Assembly (NCBI GenBank): GCA_027559495.1
Contig: JAMXSV010000021.1
Location: 620,001 to 684,000 of the forward strand
Length of the DNA stretch: 64,000 nt
Source: Aurifilum marmelostoma
Taxonomy: Eukaryota > Ascomycota > Sordariomycetes > Diaporthales > Cryphonectriaceae
Reading direction: 5' to 3'
Shown here: positions 58,797 to 64,000 of the stretch, piece by piece
Layout of the letters: every line of letters begins with the position of its first letter
How positions within the stretch are numbered: position 1 is the stretch's first letter
Translations under genes and position numbers: made by a program
Notes under the pieces: generated by a model
Database searches by the model: none
Told to the model about the DNA's origin: nothing
Seen by the model: the letters and a program-made list of their open reading frames with translations, nothing else

Positions 58797-59899
58797 ATGG
58801 CTCAAGTCCCAGCACAGACGATCCATCGGGATCCCCAGTTATTGTGAGCTTCTGCGGTGCATATTGTTGTTCTCCAAGGTCAGGACCCCTAGCTGACAGT
58901 TTTCCTTAGCTACTGGATCCTCCTCCCCATCACGGTGGTCATGGTATGTGCACATCGTTCCTCTTCTCTCTCTTGCAGCCCTATCATGCCTTCGAATCTC
59001 ACTGACAAGTCCCTCCCTCTCTCTCTCTCTGACAGGTGCTGACCGGCATCCTCCGGCACTATGTCACCGTTATGCTTGCGACCCCCCCAAAGGCTCTCGA
59101 CCAGAAAGCTCAACGCGAGCAGCGCTCGCTCGTGCACGGCATCAACGTGCGGTCCAACTTCCACGTGCTCTCGAAACGATCTTTCAACGTCCGCCGCGAT
59201 GCGCTCACGGCAGCCTACGAGTCCGGCGCGTACCTCAAGGCACCCGAGAATAGAGGCCAGGCCCCGCCGAATCCCATGACGGACCCCAATGCTATGGAGG
59301 GCATGATGGGCGCCATGAAGGGACAAATGGCCATGATCATCCCGAACACGCTTATCATGAGCTGGATCAACGCCTTCTTCAGTGGCTATGTGATCAGTAA
59401 GTGCGAAAGATGACACGCGGAGACAGACACCTTTTCAAGATATGCAGCGCTGATGAGAGACAATTCTGTCCAGTGAAATTACCATTTCCCCTTACTATTA
59501 AGTTCAAAAGTATGCTTCAGGCTGGCGTGGCCACCAAGGACATGGACCCCAGGTGGATGTCCAGCATTTCGTGGTACTTTTTGTGCATCTTTGGACTACA
59601 GCCCGTCTTCAACTTCATCCTTGGAAGTGACAATGGTATGTAGTAACCTTTCCGTCCCCCTTTCGGTGGGGTGATCCTCCTCTCTTTCGTTTTCCGAGCT
59701 AATGGCTCTTCTCCTGCCAGCTGCCAACCAGATGACCCAGCAGATGGGCCAGATGGGCCCTCCACAGCAGCAGATGTTTGGTCCTGGTGTTGACCCGGAC
59801 AAACAATTTCTCGGCGAGGCTGAGAATCTTGCCGTCATTGAGCATTATTCCGTCCTTGATAATGTGGAGGACCGGCTGCTCGAGGGTGTTTGGGCTTGA
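58797..59899 (+). CDS. EMC3: ER membrane protein complex subunit 3 (EMC3)
   Basis: The YidC/Oxa1/Get1-superfamily core of the EMC insertase, which inserts tail-anchored and multipass proteins in the ER. Five exons (58797-58843, 58910-58943, 59036-59396, 59474-59635, 59721-59899) give 260 residues, the family length. Visible: TM1 YWILLPITVVMVLTGILRHY, the cytosolic coiled-coil with KALDQKAQREQRSLVHG, the Met-rich loop EGMMGAMKGQMAM, TM2 IIPNTLIMSWINAFFSGYVI, KLPFPLTIKFKSMLQAGV, DMDPRWMSSISWYFLCIFG with TM3, and the tail GEAENLAVIEHYSVLDNVE. Exon 2 is only 34 nt. It diverges from SPC2 and converges with RPC25. Confidence 0.96.
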
Positions 59900-60017
59900 T
59901 CTCGGCCAGGAGTTTTTTGGCCGAGACCGGAAGAGGATGCTCGTTCCCGATTGTAGACATAAATTCGTATAGGGTCCATCGCCGGTATGATGGGCAAAAT
60001 TGAACAAAAACTCCCCC

Positions 60018-60898
60018 TCAGAGATCCCACCACAGCGTGCAACCAAGGCCTTGCGCCTTCATGCTCCCTTTGACAACGTAGGGAGGAAGTCTCACCTCCT
60101 GCGGCGCCTCCTCGCCTGGGGCAACAGATGGCTTGGTTGGGGTCTGGTCGTTCCACTCCTCACCGGTGACAGCCAGGCGGACAGTCTCATGGATATCCCA
60201 GTAGAGAGGGCCATTTTCGCTCTCCCAGACCCAGAGCTGCTCGTTATGGTCGTACTGACAGCCCTCGGGCAGCTCCTCGGCCTCGACGAAGATGTCATCG
60301 AAGAAGTCAGTGCGGACTGCCAATTACGAAAAGTCAGTGCCCAGGTCGCAATTCATGACCTAGTTGTGATCTGCTCGGGTACGAACCGTGGATGCCGTCG
60401 GGCGAACACCTGCTGATACGGCCCATGATGACCTCGCCTTTGAAGGGTCGAAAGACAACGAGGCGGAACTCGGCTATAGATACAGAAGAAATATAATTGG
60501 TCAGTACTTTGATCCTCAAAGCAGGATGCCACTGCTCCAGAGCTGAAATACCATTGACATTTGCGGTTCCAGTGCCGTGACCAATGAGGCCCTCAGAGGC
60601 CCACAGAAGATCATAGAGGCAGACACAGAGGCCAATCTTCTGAATCACCTATTTCTCCAGAACGTCAATCACGATTCCTGCTGACCCCCTCGTATCTTCC
60701 TGTCTTTGGGCTGGGTGCACACCTTGTTGGCATACTTGGCATTGATATTGTCCTCAATGGCCTGCATGCTCTTCTTGTGAAAATCCTGAGGGGTGATCTG
60801 GACCAGATCCGCAATCTTTGTCTGAATCACAAGTCAGTATGACCACAAAGAAGTATGAAATAAATCATCAGAGGATAATTGCATACTAGGATAAACAT
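60018..60898 (-). CDS. RPC25: DNA-directed RNA polymerase III subunit RPC25 (RPC8)
   Basis: The Rpb7-like half of the Pol III stalk (with Rpc17), involved in initiation. Five exons (60898-60887, 60821-60723, 60648-60552, 60473-60387, 60316-60018) give 197 residues. Exon 1 is 12 nt and encodes MFIL. The N-terminal SHS2 part has TKIADLVQITPQDF and INAKYANKVIQKIGLCVCLYDL, then GTGTANVNAEFRLVVFRPFKGEVIMG. The OB/S1 part has GIHVRTDFFDDIFVEAEELPEG and EQLWVWESENGPLYWDIHE; RFRV is replaced by RLAVTGEEW. The C terminus is MKAQGLGCTLWWDL, close to the family's GLGLLSWW ending. Introns are small. The stop lies about 118 bp from the convergent EMC3 stop. Confidence 0.95.
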
Positions 60899-61796
60899 CT
60901 TGATCCACTCTGGTCATTCACCAGAAGAAGTTGTGTTTTGAGTTCTGAGCAGGTCTGAGATCGAATTTGAAAGGAATGGGTGATTTTGGGCAGCCGCCGG
61001 GTCACTGCTAGCATCCTCTGGAAGAAGCCTGGAGTGCCGGGGCACTATTTCTTGGTGATCTCAGCTCAACAGGCCCTGTTTCAGAGAGAAACTGACTGCT
61101 GACTGACCAGCCTTCTCCATCCAGCAATTGCAGTCAGTAGGTCTTGTCCAAGCACAGCACTTTGGGAGGTTCATTCACTAGAAGAACCGTGCTAGCGTCC
61201 CTAGGCTTTCAGGTGTTGGAACCCAGACCTGCGCTTGGGGTGATTCAGTCCTGCACGGACCAACCAGAGGCCAGTCCTCTCGCGTTTACATAAGTTGGGT
61301 TCCAGTGGAAGCCTGCATATACGGAGGGCCTGTCCAGGCCTGGACTCTACATAGACTTCCACTGTTACTGCCACCACACACAACACACACACACACACTC
61401 CCTTGAATTCCCATCGACCGACCTCTTCTTCTCCTCCTCCCACCAACCATCCAGCGCCACCCACCACCATCTTTCACCAATGCTCAAGGCTTAGGCTCCA
61501 CGATCTCCTACAATTCCCTCTCGACAAGTGTTGTTCTTCACTAGAGGACTTGTTTGATTCACATCCTTCTCCTTGCTTGTTCAGGCCCAGTCTCTGCACT
61601 GGTCTGTTTTGTTGCCCTCCACTCCTACTCACAACATCCTCACCTGGGCTGCCGATTCTGCTCTTGCCATTGACATTTGTCTAGAGTACTCTTGCCCTTG
61701 GCAACTTCTCCATCCAGCAATCTTGCTCTGACGAGTAATCGGGCAAACACAACACAACATATCTCGTTGACCAAACCGAGACACCTCGACACCAAG
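60899..61796. other. Divergent promoter of RPC25 and the NUFIP1-like gene
   Basis: About 0.9 kb between two start codons on opposite strands. The half next to 61797 is CT/CA-rich (5' UTR-like), including a short CA tract near 61381-61397. No gene seen. Confidence 0.65.
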
Positions 61797-63835
61797 ATGA
61801 CCTACGGATACGGTCCTCCTCCACCTCCACCGCCCACCGCACCTCCTAGCTATGGCTACCCACAATACATGCAGTACCAGAACACAGGTCGGGGTGGGCA
61901 TGCTGGCAGAGGAGGCAGAGGAGGCGGACACAGTTCTCAGCCGGCGGGGAGACCTGAGTACCACGCGCCGACCCCATATGGCTATCCTCAACAGCCACCA
62001 CAACAGCCGCCTCAACATCAGCCTCCGCATCAGCCTCCGCATCAGCCTCAGCCGTACGCTCCTCAACACGGTGGCCAGTATCCTCCTGCCCAGCACCCTC
62101 CTACCCAGCACGCACAGGCAGGCTACCCTCAACAGCAGCAGCAGTGGCCTGATCAGGGGCAGCCTCAACACCCCCACCACCCCGGCCAGCCTGCTCTGCC
62201 TGCTCAGAACTACCATCCCAACTACGCTCAACACATATACCAGCAGCAACCTCCGTATGGCCCACAGCAGCAGCAACAGCAGCAGCAGCAGCCGGGTCAG
62301 CAGCCTGGTTATGGGGCAGCCCCGCCCCCCCCAACAGCCGTATGGACAGTCGCACCCTCCTCCACAACAGCCAAGTGGTCCTCCGCAGCAATGGGGCCCT
62401 CCCGCACCCTCGCATCCCCCCCCCCGAACCAACCTCACCAGCAGCAATACGCCGCAAGAGGCCGAGGGGGACACCATGGGCAGCCAAAGGCTCAGCAGAT
62501 GGGACCGCCTATCCGCATGGGGTTTGACAGTGGTCCGCCACGGGATCCCAATGCTCCAGTGAGCACTGGCTACCCGCCGCAGCCATATCCCCCTCATCAG
62601 GGCCCCGGTCCATACCCCCCAGCACCCTACCAGGGCTATCCCCCAAGTACGGTGCCTGGTCCTCCTCACCACTACGATGGTCAGCATCAGCAGAGTGGTC
62701 GTCAGCACGGTCGTGGGGGTTTTCACAATAACAACTTCAAGCAGCGTTCAGGGTACCATGACAACAAGAACCGTCATCACAATCATAACCACAGCAACAA
62801 TCATAACAGCAACAATAATAACCGCAAGTCTGGTGGTGGCCCTGTCACGCCTCAGACGCACCATCAGAAGCCTGATGCTGCCTCTGCTGGCAAGAAAAAG
62901 AAGCGCAAGACCAACACCCTCGGTCTGACGCCGGGCGACGAGTCTGATGATGACCTCGACGAAGAGGCCAAGCTCAGCGAGCTGATCGGCGCTGATGCCC
63001 CTGAGTAGGTTTCCTTAGTGTTACGTGCAGGCGTATGTTGAAGATCGCTGACGGCCCCGGCCACAGACCCTCAGACATCGCAGCGTGGATCGCGGAACGC
63101 AAGCGCAATTTCCCCACCAAGTCTCGCGTCAAGGCCAAGCTGGCCGTGGAGAAGGAGGGAGAGACCAAGGATGAGCGTGCTCTGGCCCTCGAGAAGGAAC
63201 AGCAGAGGGCCGACAAGCTGCGCCGCGAGCTGGAAAAAGTGGAATCCAGTCTGAAGCGGAAGCGCGAGCAGCAGGATGCCGGCGACGAGATGCGTGATGT
63301 CGCTGCAAGTTCCTCGATGTCGCCATCAGTCAAGTCCGAGAACGAGAAACCCGAGGCCATGTCCACTAAACCGGATCCTAATGCCAACCTTCCACCACCT
63401 CCGAAGAAGGCCGACCCTACCAAGCATTGCAAGTACTACTCCACTGGAGGCACCTGTGGCAAGAAGGGCAAGTGCCGCTTCGTCCACGATGCGGAGGTTC
63501 GAGAGGCTGCACTGAAGGAGAGAGAGATGAACGGTGGACGAATGACCCTGCAGCAACGGCTTGCCCTCAACGACAAGGACCAGCAAGACATGACTATCGT
63601 CAAGGCCATTAAGTATCTCCAGGAGAAAGGTCTGATGGAGTCCAGGTCTAAGCCCGCGAACAATGGTGTGACCAATGGTCATAGTACCGCTCTGATCACC
63701 AAGTCATCTCTGCCTCCTCCGCCCGCCAGCGGTCTTCCGCCTCAGCCGCCTCCCAGTGTTGTGTCGCCGCCGACGGTTCGCTACCAAGGATGGAACCTGA
63801 GTGGGTTTGGAAACACAGGTGTTCAGAGCGACTAA
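61797..63835 (+). CDS. CCCH zinc-finger protein with NUFIP1 domain
   Basis: Probable RNA-binding protein for box C/D snoRNP assembly (NUFIP1/Rsa1-like). Two exons (61797-63004, 63067-63835; 62 nt intron) give 658 residues. Residues 1 to about 370 are a Gln/Pro/Gly/Tyr/His prion-like region with RGG repeats (GRGGHAGRGGRGGG), then a basic KKKKRKTNTLGLTPGDESDDD. The splice creates PSDIAAWIAERKRNFPTKSRV, the NUFIP1 signature. A Lys/Glu coiled coil (about residues 425-470) follows, then one CCCH finger: CKYYSTGGTCGKKGKCRFVH (C-x8-C-x5-C-x3-H). Between two poly-C runs (62325-62332 and 62416-62425) the reading frame appears shifted, see findings. The stop leaves about 165 bp to the window end. Confidence 0.88.
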
Positions 63836-64000
63836 GAGTCCGACATCTGGCATGGGCAGTTTTTGCGGCGCTTGAGTGTGTCTAGCATACGCAGAAGTTC
63901 AAGTTCCTTGATACTTCCCGGCAGCAGTTGCGCTGCGTGGACACGCGTTTCTTTGCCTTTCAGAGAAGCAGCCGTGAAGGTGTCACTCGGCACAGGCCTT
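63836..64000. other. 3' flank of the NUFIP1-like gene to window end
   Basis: 165 bp, most likely 3' UTR; nothing else visible. Confidence 0.6.

Overview
The window reads as nuclear DNA of a filamentous ascomycete (Pezizomycotina, most likely a Sordariomycete). Evidence: short spliceosomal introns (49 to about 200 nt) with GTAAGT/GTGAGT-type donors and CTAAC/CTGAC-type branch sites, mixed strand order without operons, long low-complexity intergenic DNA, and fungal families such as a Liz1/Fen2-type MFS carrier, a CE15 glucuronoyl esterase, a small Cys-rich secreted protein and the fungal form of MTD1. The genus cannot be assigned. Exon coordinates were worked out by hand from splice signals and reading phase; all multi-exon totals are divisible by three, but single-base slips are possible.

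Layout. 1-2.9 kb: a two-finger C2H2 transcription factor (FlbC-like) with a long upstream region. 2.9-13.8 kb: an unusually long stretch in which I can support no gene, full of homopolymers and simple repeats. 13.8-17.1 kb: RNA 3'-phosphate cyclase and the 60S assembly factor NSA2. 17.5-28.3 kb: a metabolic block with an MFS organic-acid/vitamin carrier (-), 2-oxoglutarate/Fe(II) dioxygenase (+), TDP2-like EEP phosphoesterase (+), copper amine oxidase (-) and aldo-keto reductase (-). 28.3-31.2 kb: no supported gene. 31.2-48.6 kb: GNAT acetyltransferase, small secreted Cys-rich protein, predicted mitochondrial single-pass protein, a Pro/Ser-rich predicted tail-anchored protein with an apparent frameshift, an eEF1Bgamma-like GST, CE15 glucuronoyl esterase, extended SDR, a 62-residue BRI3-like membrane protein, and a predicted N-anchored disordered protein. 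50.4-64 kb: a dense housekeeping block with MTD1 (one-carbon metabolism), MMS19/Met18 (cytosolic Fe-S targeting), SPC2 (signal peptidase), EMC3 (ER insertase), RPC25 (RNA polymerase III) and a NUFIP1-domain CCCH protein.

Functional links. The amine oxidase and aldo-keto reductase could act in sequence (amine to aldehyde to alcohol), next to a carrier and an oxygenase; this is inference from adjacency. EMC3 and RPC25 converge with about 118 bp between stops, and RPC25 and the NUFIP1-like gene diverge from one 0.9 kb region. Two genes show reading-frame shifts at poly-C runs, which points to homopolymer miscounts or real slippage tracts.
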